DNA from: Gnetum montanum
Taxonomy: Eukaryota; Streptophyta; Gnetopsida; Gnetales; Gnetaceae
Direction: 5' to 3'
NCBI GenBank assembly: GCA_015680685.1
Contig: MNCI01016241.1
Coordinates: 309,240-373,239 of the forward strand
Length of the DNA stretch: 64,000 nucleotides
The translations under genes and the position numbers were made by a program. Each line of letters begins with the position of its first letter. The stretch's first letter is position 1. The notes under the pieces were generated by a model that was not told the DNA's origin, searched no databases, and worked only from the letters and a program-made list of their open reading frames with translations. Positions 44,371-55,564 of the stretch are shown here, one piece after another.

Positions 44371-44439
44371 TTCTTATTGTGTGACTATTGCATATAGGCA
44401 CTTTTGTATGTCGATGTCTTGTGCATATCAATTGCATGC

Positions 44440-45060
44440 AGGCAATGTTAAACTCTTCATTACCCATGATTTCTACACGCAATGGCACCCTGCGTCACTA
44501 TATGCAATGCATGAAACTTTCTTTTTCTCAATCTTTCCAAAGGTATTTTTCTTGGATATTTCTAGGAAAAGATTTTGAATTCTTAGGCGTGTGTCTACTG
44601 TGCTTAGCCATGCCCTTCCCATTATTATTGAGAAGTCCCTTTTGTCATTGTTTATTTGGATCACCAAGAAATCAGCTGGGTACGACCAACCACCTACAGT
44701 GGTGACAATGTCCTCAACCTATTCCAAAGGAACAGTGATGGACTGGTCAGCCAGCTCTAGGCAAAAATTTCTCTTCTTGAGTGGAGTCAAGTTCCATTTT
44801 TTATACAATTCTTGTGAAATTAAGTTGACCTCGAAGCCTAAGTCAAGAAGAGCCTTATGAGGTTTATTCCCAGTGAGTTGGAGATAAATCAAGGGGCTTC
44901 CCAGATTAGAGAATCTCTTGGGAAGGTGGCCTACCTTTATCCAGTCGGTAACTGTATGTGTTAACATAACTGTGTGCATTGGCCTCAATTTCTCGGTTGA
45001 AGGGTTTCCCAAAACCTTATTTGGTATGGAGGTGTTCAGATGTTCAACCGCTTGTGAAGC
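44440..45060 (-). pseudogene. A3 aspartic protease (broken)
   Basis: Active site HKALLDLGFEVNLISQELYK near 44800-44860 (D-L-G; the next residue pair is Phe-Glu where A5 has Ser-Gly). The upstream frame continues open to 45372. The C-terminal strand MVIQINNDKRDFSIIMGRAW lies at 44600-44667 in another frame. Confidence 0.84.
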
Positions 45061-46497
45061 CAAGGGGTTGATTGGATTGTTGGTCTTAAAGAAAGGTCTT
45101 TTTGATGTATGATTGTTAGGACCAACTGAGAATCTAGGATTGGGGGCCCTTGTGATATCGGGTTGTTGTGGTTGAGTGTGAATTACTCTGGGCCTTTTTG
45201 GAGTGGTTGGTGGTGTAGCCACCGGTGTAAGAGATGCGAATGGATTTGGAGGATAGTATGGGTGTGGAGCATTTCCTAGAGGAGAAGGACTCCTAAAATA
45301 CTCCTGAACTTGGTAGTAACGTGGAGGATTTATGTGACCCATAGATTCACCTGGAAAAACCGATTGCTGCACATAATATCCATATGGGTCTGGCTACCGG
45401 TAAGGGTATTATTGTGTCGGCAGTGGCATCCCCCATGACTATGGTTATTGCCACTGCTGATGTTGTCCGATGGATTGTGGTGGAGTTCCACTTGGATAGT
45501 ACATTAGTGGTTGGTGGAACTGCCTTGGGTTACCTTGTGGATAAGGTAACCTTCGGGGTGTTTGCCGTTGGTTGAGTCTTGGGTTAAGTGCATACATCCC
45601 AAACTCCTGTAGATGTGAGATAATTGGACAACATCCCTTAGGATGGTCATATTGGCAGATCTCACATCCATCATCATCATCTATGTTTGAATCAACAACC
45701 TCATCGGAGATAGTAGTTTTCCCCTTACCCTTGTTATGTGCAGGCCTTGAATTTCTCTGCTTTGTCTTATCTTTGTCACTACTTCATTCCTCCTTAGAAT
45801 CTTCTACAATTTTCAAGACAGTTTCAAGTCTAGAGTCTAAGGAATCCCACAATTGATCCATCTTAGTCAATACTTCTATTGTTAGTTTTTGAATCGGTAA
45901 GGTTTTTCTGTTCACCAACTCTTCGAGTGGTGACTCATCCTCTTCATCACAAAATTTCACTCCCTTCTTCCGAAGGGAGGGATCACGGTTATATTCTTCC
46001 ACACTTTCTCTTTTTCGTAGCTCATCTTCTTCTTTGGCTATTTGTTTCAACAAGCAATGAAATTCATGGGCTCTAAGTTCTGATAGCCTCCCTTGGGCAT
46101 AAGTCCCAAGGGTTCTCCTAGGCTCATGCCTTAGCCCATCTACAATGTGGTGGAGTTGATCCCATTGTGCATAACCATGGCCCAAAAAACAATGTAACAA
46201 TGCATAGTAGTGGCCCATGGTAGCATCCAAGGGTTCATGAGTACCTTTCTTCCATCCTTGGATCTAATTACACAAATTAGACACTCTGGAGTATGTCTGA
46301 TACTTATCGTTGAAGAGTTCTAACATCATACTCCACCTCTTAATGGTTTCCGATTCTAAGGACCAGTACTAACTCTCTGCTTCCTTGGTGAGCGACTTGG
46401 AAAACAACTTAAGTTTCTGCCACTCGTTTTCTATATTTTGCAAGGCACAAGTATTGTGGAATGCCTGTAAATGATGTTGCAGATCAGCGTTATATCC
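45061..46497 (-). pseudogene. A3 gag, lacking its N-terminal part
   Basis: The stretch 45784-46230 is open over 148 codons (MDATMGHYYALLHCFLGHGY, LVNRKTLPIQKLTIEVLTKM). A zinc-knuckle-like C-x2-C-x3-H-x3-C motif (CEICQYDHPKGC) lies near 45625-45670, followed by a Pro/Tyr/Gln-rich linker. Upstream the capsid start is readable as GGYNADLQHHLQAFHNTCAL (46440-46500). At 46497/46498 the sequence switches to A2-type gag, so the natural N-terminus is gone. Confidence 0.82.
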
Positions 46498-46719
46498 CCC
46501 TACATTCTTGGTGGCCTCTATGGTCATTATTGTCTCATTGATCACCTTCATCATGATTATTTCTACAATGGCTTCTATTAGAACTAGAAGATGAAGAGGA
46601 GTGTTTGAAATTAGATGAAGAGAATGAAGAGAAAGGTGGACCACCACCACCACCTCTTTGCTCATTATGACCACCATCCTTCAATTCCTTTTCATCATGA
46701 TGTTTACCCAAGTCCCTAC
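46498..46719 (-). repeat. A2-type gag segment duplicated inside A3
   Basis: This segment repeats about 38295-38517 of A2 (ACATTCTTGGTGGCC through AAGTCCCTAC) with a few changes and one 12-18 bp length difference. It lies where A3 should have its leader and primer site. The left join has a short CCCT overlap shared by both parents. Confidence 0.85.
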
Positions 46720-47559
46720 TAATGAGTGGTGAGATACCCCTACACTCAACCATACAAATATGAGCGTAGCACGTGTGATCCGATCGAACTTCACAGATTA
46801 AGTGCCTACACGCCCCATGGAACACTTAGGGTTAATCATTCGTTATCTTCCCAGACTTACTTGTAGTTGTCACGGTGTATGGTTAAGTAAGTCTGAGGTA
46901 TATGATTTTTATAGCTTTTTATGTTTTCATCTCCTATGTTAATAAGGTGAAGGGTTGAGAAACTAATTACTAACTCTAACTAATGAACTAAGTCTAAATT
47001 AACCTAGCATCAGCATCTGTTCCCACTTACCATACACACCCTAAACTGATGCAACCGTGGCTACCAAATGCTAATCGTTGCTAGGATCACCACGCGTAAC
47101 GCACATGCTCGAAGTGGTCGTACTGAGGCACTTAACTAATAGAGAAGGGTTGACAGAGAAAATAGTAAATAACAAGTAATAAATAACAGATAATAAATAA
47201 CAATAAATAAAATCCTAATTAGCCTATTCCATGCACTGCAAGGTTTATCCAAGAATCTCATCTTTATTTCCGTACACAAACTTGTGTTTAGGTATAATGT
47301 TTGCTCAAATAAATATTCGTTCACTTTAGGACTCCTACTATGGGCACATGGAAAATATTCTATCTCTGGAGTGATCGATTTGCCATAGTTTCCCTACTAT
47401 TTAGCCTAGGATGAGGAAACAAGGGAGAGTTTCCTCTTATTTATAGATATGATGGCGCACTGCGATATCGCGTACACAATATCGTGAGGGATGCGATATC
47501 GCAACGGCCACAATATCACGTACGCGAGATCGCGAGGGATGTGATATCATGTCCCATCA
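46720..47559 (-). repeat. A3 5' LTR
   Basis: 840 bp, TAATGAGTGG (TG changed to TA) to GTCCCATCA. TATA octamer at 47438-47445. U3 at 47446-47550 has GCGATATCGC-type palindromes, more of them than in the left LTR. No primer site lies inside it. Confidence 0.9.
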
Positions 47560-48069
47560 CCTGCCTTGACTATCACTTTTTTCTAAATCTGGTTAATTAA
47601 TAGTGGATCACATGTTTAGGGCCACATCCTTGTCACCAATAACAAGGGGTGGAGAATCTTCATGTTGAGAACCCCCAGAGCAAGGATCCTCATTATCAAT
47701 TTGGTTTAACAAGAACAAGGGGTTAGTGAACTATTTCACCTTTACAAATTCATGATGATTTTCTTGGTGTTGATCTCTCTTATTTTGTGTGTCAGTGGAA
47801 TGGTAGTCCTAGAAGTCATAATCTTGCACAATGTACTCCTCTTAAAGATCATGGATGCCTAACTTTTTAACTTTTTGAAGCAACATCATGGACATAGATT
47901 GATCGAAGGGCATTACAATGTTGCCCTCCATATCACACCATCGCAATTTCTCCTCCTAGTGTAGGACGAAGGTGAAGTCAGGTACATATTCATCTAGGTG
48001 AGTATATACCACTTTGCACTATTGTGGGACTAGTGGTTTCACATCTTCACACCTATGAGAAGAAGACAT
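47560..48069 (-). pseudogene. A2 gag, N-terminal part
   Basis: Starts with CCTGC, the second target copy, and continues the A2 gag frame. ATG at 48069-48067 (MSSSHRCEDVKPLVPQ), matching the A1 start at 7677. DNEDPCSGGSQHEDSPPL near 47640-47690 matches the acidic stretch of A1. Stops present. Confidence 0.8.
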
Positions 48070-48200
48070 TTTGCAACAAACAAATAATCAGTGTGCTTTT
48101 GTACTTATATGTCATGTAAGAGTAATGTTGACCTTGAGTTTATCCAATGATATTAATAATGTTTACTAATCCTAGATAGCACACATTTCAACAAACAGAG

Positions 48201-48219
48201 TCGCTAGCAATGGCACCAA
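48201..48219 (-). other. A2 primer binding site
   Basis: The minus strand reads TTGGTGCCATTGCTAGCGA directly inside the shortened 5' LTR, a decayed TTGGCGCCGTTGCCGGGGA. The 130-bp leader 48070-48200 has no other feature. Confidence 0.75.
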
Positions 48220-48594
48220 TGAATGAAACATCTAAACTATCTAGAATGCTACAAGATTTATTAAGAAGCTCATCTCTATTGTCATACACACTATTGTTCC
48301 TAGGTACAAAAATGCTTGAATAAAGATCCATACACTCAATGACTCCTACTGTGAGCACTCAAGAAAATATTCAAACTCTTAAATGGAAAATTTGCAAGAG
48401 CTTTGCTACACTATGACTAACTAATGTCATAAATGCAGCTGGTGAGCATGTATTTATAAGCAAGAATAGACCCCTATGTCAATGGGGCTGCATTGATGCA
48501 TGAAATGATGTCTTGATGAGGCCACATCGATGAGGCCCAATCAATAGGGCCTAGTTGACGAGCCCTCATTAACGTGGCCAACCGTGACTCATCA
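48220..48594 (-). repeat. A2 5' LTR, internally deleted
   Basis: 375 bp; equals the part of the 3' LTR from about 9668 to 9943 plus U3 length differences. About 535 bp on the gag side (R/U5) are missing. The junction falls at a TGA shared by the LTR end (TGATGAG) and the internal point (TGAATGACACATC). TATA octamer at 48451-48458. Confidence 0.85.
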
Positions 48595-48599
48595 CTTGG
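48595..48599. other. A2 target-site duplication, right copy
   Basis: CTTGG, differing by one base from CTTGC at 9128-9132. It restores the LINE frame. Confidence 0.8.
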
Positions 48600-51500
48600 T
48601 CTAGCCTTTGTGAAGATAATAATTGAGTTTTTGAAAAATATGACTAATTTTGTTCTAATAATTATTCTTCTTGGTTTTGTGATGGAAAGGTTATTGTTTA
48701 CAAAGATGCAATTCTTTTAGACTATTTTCCAATTTCTTGTAATTTAGAATTTGGTTTTAAATCTCTAGTTCAACATTATAGGCTTTTCCATATAAATGCA
48801 TCTTTATTTCTTACTCCTAGTAAAGATATTTTGACATCTCTATGGAATGTAGAAATGAGACCCATTAAATTAGGTTGGATTGATTAGTGATTGCATGTTC
48901 TATATCGTGTTCATAATTTTTCCTACTAGTTGGATAAGTAATCTACCAAGAGACAAAGGAAAAGTAAGAAAAAAAATCTATGGTGAAATTCAATAGATCA
49001 TTATTGCAATACAAAATGATATCTTAATATTATTCCTTAAGAATTACTTGCTTATGTTTACTCAATTAAACAAAAATGGGATATGCATAATGCTAAGAGT
49101 ACTCTCATGAAGATTCTTCACAACTAGTTGAAAGTAGAGGGAGAACCATTAAATAAATTTTTAAAACTATTAAAAGTTAAAGGTAATTTACCTATTATTG
49201 ACTTCATGGAAGTTGATGGTCAAATTACTTATGATCCTCTTATTATCAATGATTTTTTTGAAAGACATTTTCAACATATTTGATTCAAAGGATTTTGATC
49301 ATGAGGATTTTCTCTTTAAGTATTTTTATATAAGCCATTCAACTGTGTTTTCTTGGTCAAGAGTCGAATAGATGAGTCATTAGACTTATTCCTAAGGAAG
49401 ATCATCTTTTCCACATTGGTAATTAGCATCATATATTCTTTTGAATTTTTTTTATAAAATTTTGGCTAAATGTCTTGCTAAAATATTAAAAAAATATATT
49501 CCTAATTTAATTACTCTAGTATAAACTGGCTTTGTGAAAGGTAGGTATATTCTAGACAATGTTATTGCAACTTGGGAGGGTATGTAGTGGGCTAAGAATT
49601 CCAATCAAGACAATAATTTTTTCAAGCTTGATTATGCTAAAGCATATGATAGAATTGAATGATAGCTTATTATTGCTTGCCTTCACAAATATGGTTTTAA
49701 AGAAAAATTTATTAGGATGGTGGATTCTTTTTTTAAAATGCTAATGCACTTGCAAATACAAATGCTAGCTTTACTAATAGTTTTAAGCTTGAATGCTCAG
49801 TTAGGCAAGGTCTTCCTCTTGCTCCTTATCTCTTCATTCTTGTTGTAGATTTTTATTATCATGCTATACAAAATAACTAGAAACATAATTAGCTACAAGA
49901 CATTTTTATTAAAAATAATATTCCTACTTTATTTAAGTATGCATTTTTTAGATGACTCTTTTTTTTATGATAAAAAACAACAAAGCTATTTTAGATCATC
50001 TTTTCTATTGTATTGATCAATATTTTAAACTTTTTAGCTCTCAAATTAATTGGTTCAAATCTTTTATCTTTTACAATAAGTAGGTTCAAGAATGAGTCTT
50101 ATCTAAATATTAGCATTTTCTAGAAAAGTTAGATATTTTCAAAATATTAGAAATTTCATTTTCCTTTATTAAATCTTCAAAAACTTTATGGGATGTTACA
50201 ATCAAGAAAATTGAATAAAAACTTATTAAGTGGAAGGATAAGAAGCTTTTGTTTATTACTAAGTTTATTATTTGTAAGTATATTATTCAAGCTACTCGTG
50301 TATTATCTGTCAATTTGGGCTCATAGTATTTTTGCATATTGTTGTATTAATTAGCTTGTGTAAAATTTCCTTTTGAGTGGTAGCCATTTTAGAAAAGAAT
50401 TTTGTTGTGTAACATGGCGCATTTACCCTTCTCACATAAAGGATGGTAGATTAGGATTGCTAAATTGTTATAAGTAGGGTATTTTTTTTATGTGCCAAGT
50501 GGGTTGTTAATTGCTTAGCTGGTGAAGAGCCTTGGAAGCTTATTTTTCATAAGCATATTCAAATGGGTAAGCCTAGAGGTAGTGATTATTGGAAAGATAC
50601 TCATTTTTAATTGGATACGTTTTCCAAAAGGTATTACTATATCATGTTCTATTATCATAAAAAAAATTTGGAATGCTTGGAGCCTTATGAATGATTTTGA
50701 AAACTTCAATAATATTACTATTTCTACCTTTATACTTCATAAAATTTCTCCTTGGTGGTTTTCCATTAATAATGAACTATGGAATATTAAACATCCATGC
50801 CTTTGTAGTAGATGGTATAAGCTTGACATTTCCTTTGTTTCATCTCTTCCCATACATAATTGCCAAATTACTTAATCTGAGTGTAAAAATCTCTATGGAA
50901 TTAATGTTTTTATAAAGCCTACATTTTTATCTTTTGGATAGTTTGAATAGAAGTATAACTATTCAAGATTTTCATAATGGTTTTCTTAATTTTTCTTAGA
51001 CTAACAACTATCATGATTTTTCATATTGGTTCAAGATTATATATACTTTTATTAGTTCTAATACTAATATTTGGCCAAGATTTAGTTATGTTTGGAAGAT
51101 TAATTACAATGTGTAGTTATGGAAGCAGTGAATTCAAAAGATATGGAATGCCACTCCTTCAAAAATTTGATAGTTTTAGTAGTATTTGATTCATCAGGAT
51201 TTTCCTATTGGTATTTGGTACCCTCATTTAGGTGTTCATAATCCAAAATATCTTGTCTATAACATGGAAGATATACTCATCCATTGTTTTTTTACTTGTC
51301 CCCTTACTTATAGCTCTTGAACTTTATGTAGCAAGTATTTACATGGTTCTCAACCAAAATTAGATGAAGTTTTATTTAGCGACACTCCTCAACTTCAAGT
51401 ATTTCTACTTCATACTTAACATTGCTTTTGTCCTCTTATTTTTTATGCCACTTGGAAGTATCAATGTGATGTGATTTTTCATAGAGATTCTCCAATGAAT

Positions 51501-51663
51501 TTTCTTGCATTATTAGTTAAAGATGACATCATTCAATAGAATATTCTTTAGCTAAATTCCTAAATGTTTTTCTCTCTACTTTTTCTTTATTATTAATAAA
51601 AATCATTTAGTAGTAAGTGAAAAACATGAAAATATATCTCCAAAAATGTTGAGCCTTTAGTAG
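48600..51663 (+). mobile_element. LINE, 3' part (reverse transcriptase and zinc region)
   Basis: Continues the endonuclease frame: WSSLCED, LDYFPISCNLEFGFKSLVQH. Then the RT: FKLDYAKAYDRIE near 49617-49660, SVRQGLPLAPYLFILVVDF near 49795-49850, and FLDDSFFYD near 49945-49970 with the DD pair kept. Then AGEEPWKLIFHKHIQMGKP (50515-50570) and the C-terminal zinc-type region (WKQWIQKIWNAT-like, near 51120-51160; IHCFFTCPLTYSS, 51270-51320). Several frameshifts and stops. No poly(A) tail is seen; the right end is cut by A4. It is a plant L1-type LINE. Confidence 0.85.
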
Positions 51664-52585
51664 TGATGAGCAACGAGGTACCCCTACACACAACTATATG
51701 AATTACAAAGATTTTACGTGCAATTTGGCCAAATTCCATGGACTTTATAGTTTCTGGTGCACTAGTCTTCTAGGCAGTGAACCTTGTCCTAAGGTCATTC
51801 GTTGTCTTCCCAAATACACTTGTGAAGTACAAAGGTATGGTTAAGTGAAATCGAGGCATATGATTTTTATCATTTTTTATTTTGTGTTCTTTGATGCTTT
51901 GAAGTAAGAGATAAAGTAATTTAATGAATAATCCAAATTAACTAACTAACTAATCTCTAACTAGCCCTAACATAAGCATCTGACCCCACTTTCCATACAT
52001 ATCCTGAACCCATGTATCCACTGCTGGGTTACCAGGCACTAAGCTATTGGGTGTACCAAGCAATAACAGTACTAGGATTACCAAGTGAATACATGTTACA
52101 TTCGAAGTAGTTGTACTTATGTAATTAATCTAGATAGCTTATCTCACATAATTACCTCATTAGATTAATTACTAGAACACATTGAATAAATAATTGAAAA
52201 CAATGAATGCATGAATAAATATCTAAACTATCCAAATGTTGCAAGGTTTATCAAGAAGCTTCCTTTATTACCACACACACTATCATGCTTAGGTATAATA
52301 GTGCCCAAATAAAGATCTATACACTCAATGACTCCTACTATGGACACTCAAGAAAAATATTCTAACTTTCAAATAGACAAGATATAAGAGCTCTATTATT
52401 ACTATGAATCTGATGCCACAAATGTGACTGGTGAGAATGTATTTATAGGCCAGGACAAGCCCCTAAATCGATGGGGCTACATTAATTCAATAGAGTGCAT
52501 CAATGGGGCCTAGTCAATGTAATAGACTATGTCAATGGGGCCTAGTTGATATGGCCTAATCGACGCAACAAATCATATCTCATCA
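51664..52585 (-). repeat. A4 3' LTR
   Basis: 922 bp, TGATGAGCAACGAG to TCTCATCA. TATA octamer at 52440-52447. U3 has repeated GATGGGG/GGGGCCTAGT and AATCGACG-type units (52460-52565), like A1 and A2. Confidence 0.9.
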
Positions 52586-54491
52586 TACCCCCATGATTGA
52601 ATGAAAAATTATCCTTGAGTTCTTTACAAAATTGGAAAGGTATAGGATTATTGACTAGCTTTTGACATAACAAAATAAGAAAAATTGGACAAGCACATCT
52701 TTTTATCACATGAAGATAAAAGAGAAGATCACACAATCCCAAGTGGGGGAGGCTTCTAAGGCTCTGACAAACCTTCTCAAAGTCCAGGCATGGTCGATGG
52801 TTGAGGTGTTTTTGGTTATTCCACTACTCTGTGACTTCTAGTGAAAGGCTAAAAGTATCCAAAAATTCTTTCATCTTCTCTTTACTCCTAGGATCATTCA
52901 CGGTCCACCTAGCTTTGCCAATGTGGATCAGAACTTGAATATCCTAAGGATAATGAAATACGAGAAGTAGCTCCTTTATGTTGATAAACCAAGATATGAA
53001 TTTTTTGCACTCAATGTTGAATGCTTAGATTGTGTCTTCCAGTGCTTGGTAGTCATTCATTCTTTTGGCCAAGTTCTTGATGACTGATCCTTGGCTAGTG
53101 AATTTTTCCTTGAGAACCTTAAGTTTAGCATTTTCCATTACAAACTTCTTCTTGGTGTCTTTATGATTCTTTAACTTACCCTCATAAAATAAGTACAACC
53201 TAGCCACTTGCTTCTCAAGATTAGATCGTGATTATCAAATAGTTAGCATTGCCAAGTTTGTATAGTGAAGATTGGATAGCTTCATGTACTCAATCATCTC
53301 TTTGATCTACAACTCCTTCATGCAAATTTCTACCTTATTTTAGGCATCAATCCCATCGGTGATGGGTTACCACATTTCTCTACCTTTCTGGATTTGTTGG
53401 AGGGCATCATTAACCTTTGCCTTCACTAGTTGGATATGCTTTTCATTCATCTCATTCTATAGGCCAACCTAGTATCTATAATGATTTTTATCTTTTTCAA
53501 ATTTCAAAGCCTCATTTTTCTAGGCAGCAATCTCAATGGTTGATTTCTAGTGCAAGGTGTAGACCTCTCCATGGAGAGATTACAATTCTCCATTGCTAAT
53601 CTCCTTAATTTTGTGTTTGCTCTAGCAAGCTACTCTTGTTCTTGAAGGATGAATTCTTCTAGCTATTGTTTTTGTGCATCAACACACTACAGGAAATGGT
53701 TTTCTATACTCAAAGTTTGATTTTCATGGCACATCTATATCAAGTTCCTTTGTACTAAATGAGTTTCAACTTTTGCTATAGCTTGATTGAAGATCGTTAT
53801 TACCATTTCCCCCTCAACATACTTTAACTATTCTGGAAGCTACTGAAATGCTTCATCTCGTGTCAATGCAGGGTTGATAAGAGTAGCATTGACAATTTAG
53901 GCATGTAATTCAACAACTTCTGTGGCCAAGCATTAATTGTATGCTTGAGCTATTTCAAGTTTCCCTTCTAAGATGAGGCACTTTCCCTTTGCCTTCAACA
54001 ACTTCGACTAGGTTACAGTGATGGTATCTGGAAAATCAAAGATATCTTAAATCAATTTTCCAGTTTCCATTAGTCAGTCTAGTAGTTCTTCATGCTGGGC
54101 TACACTTAATTTTTCATTAATTATCCTTGTAGACTTCTACACTTATCTAATTTTAGAAACATCTGGTACAAGCACCCTAAGTGCATTTAATGCCTTAATG
54201 ACTCAATCAACAATGATCTCCACAGCTATCTCTTCTTCCTGTTGCTACATCACCAATAAAATTACCTTCTCATCCTCCTCTAAGCACATCAAAAAGGAAT
54301 TAGCGTTCCCAGAGATATTTTGGAATAGATTATGCTAAGAAAGAGACACTGTCACCTCTCAGGCATTTGAATTTGACCTTGTAGGCAACTGTTTTCATTG
54401 GGTAGACAACATTGATCCACCTCTTTCCATTTGGCTAATTGTACAAGCCGCTTCTTTGAGGTGACTCATGGTCGATCTGTACATAGATGGG
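52586..54491 (-). pseudogene. A4 extra ORF, C-terminal part (broken)
   Basis: Same protein as in A2 10150-12830. 53025-53207 is open (MARLYLFYEGKLKNHKDTKK, AKLKVLKEKF, NLAKRMNDYQALEDT). After a stop it continues ECKKFISWFINIKELLL and WTVNDPRSKEKMKEFLDTF to about 52860. Upstream (53600-53900) are Asn/Glu/Leu-rich helices, consistent with coiled coil. It is cut by A5. The protein is unidentified, but its conservation with A2 supports past translation. Confidence 0.6.
54487..54491. other. Presumed A5 target site, left copy
   Basis: ATGGG before the A5 LTR. The right copy lies outside the window. Confidence 0.4.
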
Positions 54492-55564
54492 TGATGAGTA
54501 GTGAGGTACCCCTATTCTCAACCATATGAATACGAGTGTTTCACACACAATCTAGTCGAATTCCAAAGACTAAGTGCTTATGCACCCTTGTGGAACAAGG
54601 ATGGGTTGGTTGATCGTTGTCTTCCCAAGCTTACCTATATGTCACAATTGTATGGTTAAGTAAGCTTGAGGCATATGATTTTTATAGCTTTTATGTTTTT
54701 ATGTCGTGCACTAGTAGGAAAGGAGATAGGTAACTAAGTGACTAATTTAACTTAACTACTTATTAACTAAGTTCTAACTAATCCTAACACCAGCATCCAT
54801 TCCCACTTGCCATACACATCCTAAACCAGTGCAACACGACTAGGATTACCAAACACTAATCATTACTAGGTTACCAAGTATTACATGCATGCTCAAAGTA
54901 GTCATGCTTGTGTAATTTAACGATTTTCTTAATTGATCAAAATGAATTTCTATGCTAATAACAAAAATGTAAAGTGCATAAAATAAAATAAAATAAAATA
55001 AATGCATAAGAAAATAAAATAAAATAAATGCGTAAGAAAATAAATCTCAAGTGCTACAAGGATGAATCAAAGAGCTCATCTTTATTGACATACACAAGGT
55101 GTGCTCAGGTACACAATGCTCAAATAAAGATCCATCCACACTTAGACCTCCTATTGTGGGAACTTGAAAAATACTCCAACTTTCAAATAGACTACAAGAG
55201 TTTCGCTACTTGACTGCTAAAGGACTTCTTTCAATTGTGTGCCTGGGAAGTGTATTTCTAGACTTGGGTGCAACTACTCTAATAATTAGAGTAATTGCTC
55301 TAATAATTAGAATAGCTATTAAATCAACCACTAGAGTAACCACTCTAATAATTAGAATAACTACTAGAGTAACCACTAGAGTACCCTCTAAAGTAACCAC
55401 TCTAATAATTACAGTAACTGCTGGAGTAACCACTAGAGTAACCACTCTAATATTTTGAATAATTTCTAGAGTAACCACTCTAATAATTAGAGTAACTACT
55501 AAAGTAACTGCTAGAGTAACTTCTCTAATAATTAGAATAACTACTAGAGTAACTGCTCTTATCA
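54492..55564 (-). repeat. A5 3' LTR
   Basis: 1073 bp, TGATGAGTAGTGAGG to CTCTTATCA, followed by TACCCCC. A decayed TATA (minus TAGAAATA, near 55252-55259) precedes a 300-bp array that accounts for the greater length. Confidence 0.9.
55263..55560. repeat. CTCTAATAATTAGAGTAAC array in A5 U3
   Basis: Ten or more interleaved copies of ACCACTCTAATAATTAGA, itself a palindrome around CTCTAATAATTAGAG, and ACTAGAGTAAC. Occupies the whole U3 upstream of TATA. Spacing between palindrome centres varies (about 25-70 bp). Confidence 0.85.

Larger units (their letters stand above)
38518..47559 (-). mobile_element. Athila-like element A3, with an altered 5' end
   Basis: LTRs at 38518-39329 and 46720-47559 with a perfect CCTGC duplication. 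The internal part (39330-46497) has the normal order from the 3' region back to gag. The stretch just inside the 5' LTR (46498-46719) is not A3 leader but a copy of the A2 gag sequence that flanks the other LTR (about 38295-38517). The primer site, leader and gag N-terminus are therefore missing. A3 shares its short 3' region with A5. Confidence 0.88.
9133..48594 (-). mobile_element. Athila-like element A2, with T1 and A3 nested inside
   Basis: Bounded by a 3' LTR (9133-9943) and a truncated 5' LTR (48220-48594), with a near-perfect 5-bp target duplication in LINE sequence. Removing T1 (16521-34598 plus one CATAC) and A3 (38518-47559 plus one CCTGC) leaves about 12.3 kb: LTR, extra ORF region, integrase, RNase H, RT, protease, gag, primer site, LTR. 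All coding parts are broken. Together with A1 and A4 it forms a subfamily with a long post-integrase region. Confidence 0.88.
51664..54491 (-). mobile_element. Athila-like element A4, 3' part (interrupted by A5)
   Basis: A 3' LTR (51664-52585), polypurine complement TACCCCCATG at 52586, and an internal stretch homologous to A2 9944-11700. Interrupted by A5 at 54492; the remainder lies outside the window. Its possible target copy AGTAG (51659-51663) cannot be checked. Confidence 0.85.

Noticed and set aside
55263-55560. Independent satellite or MITE insertion
   Set aside because: No flanking duplication, and it occupies exactly the U3 interval where sister LTRs have other repeat types.
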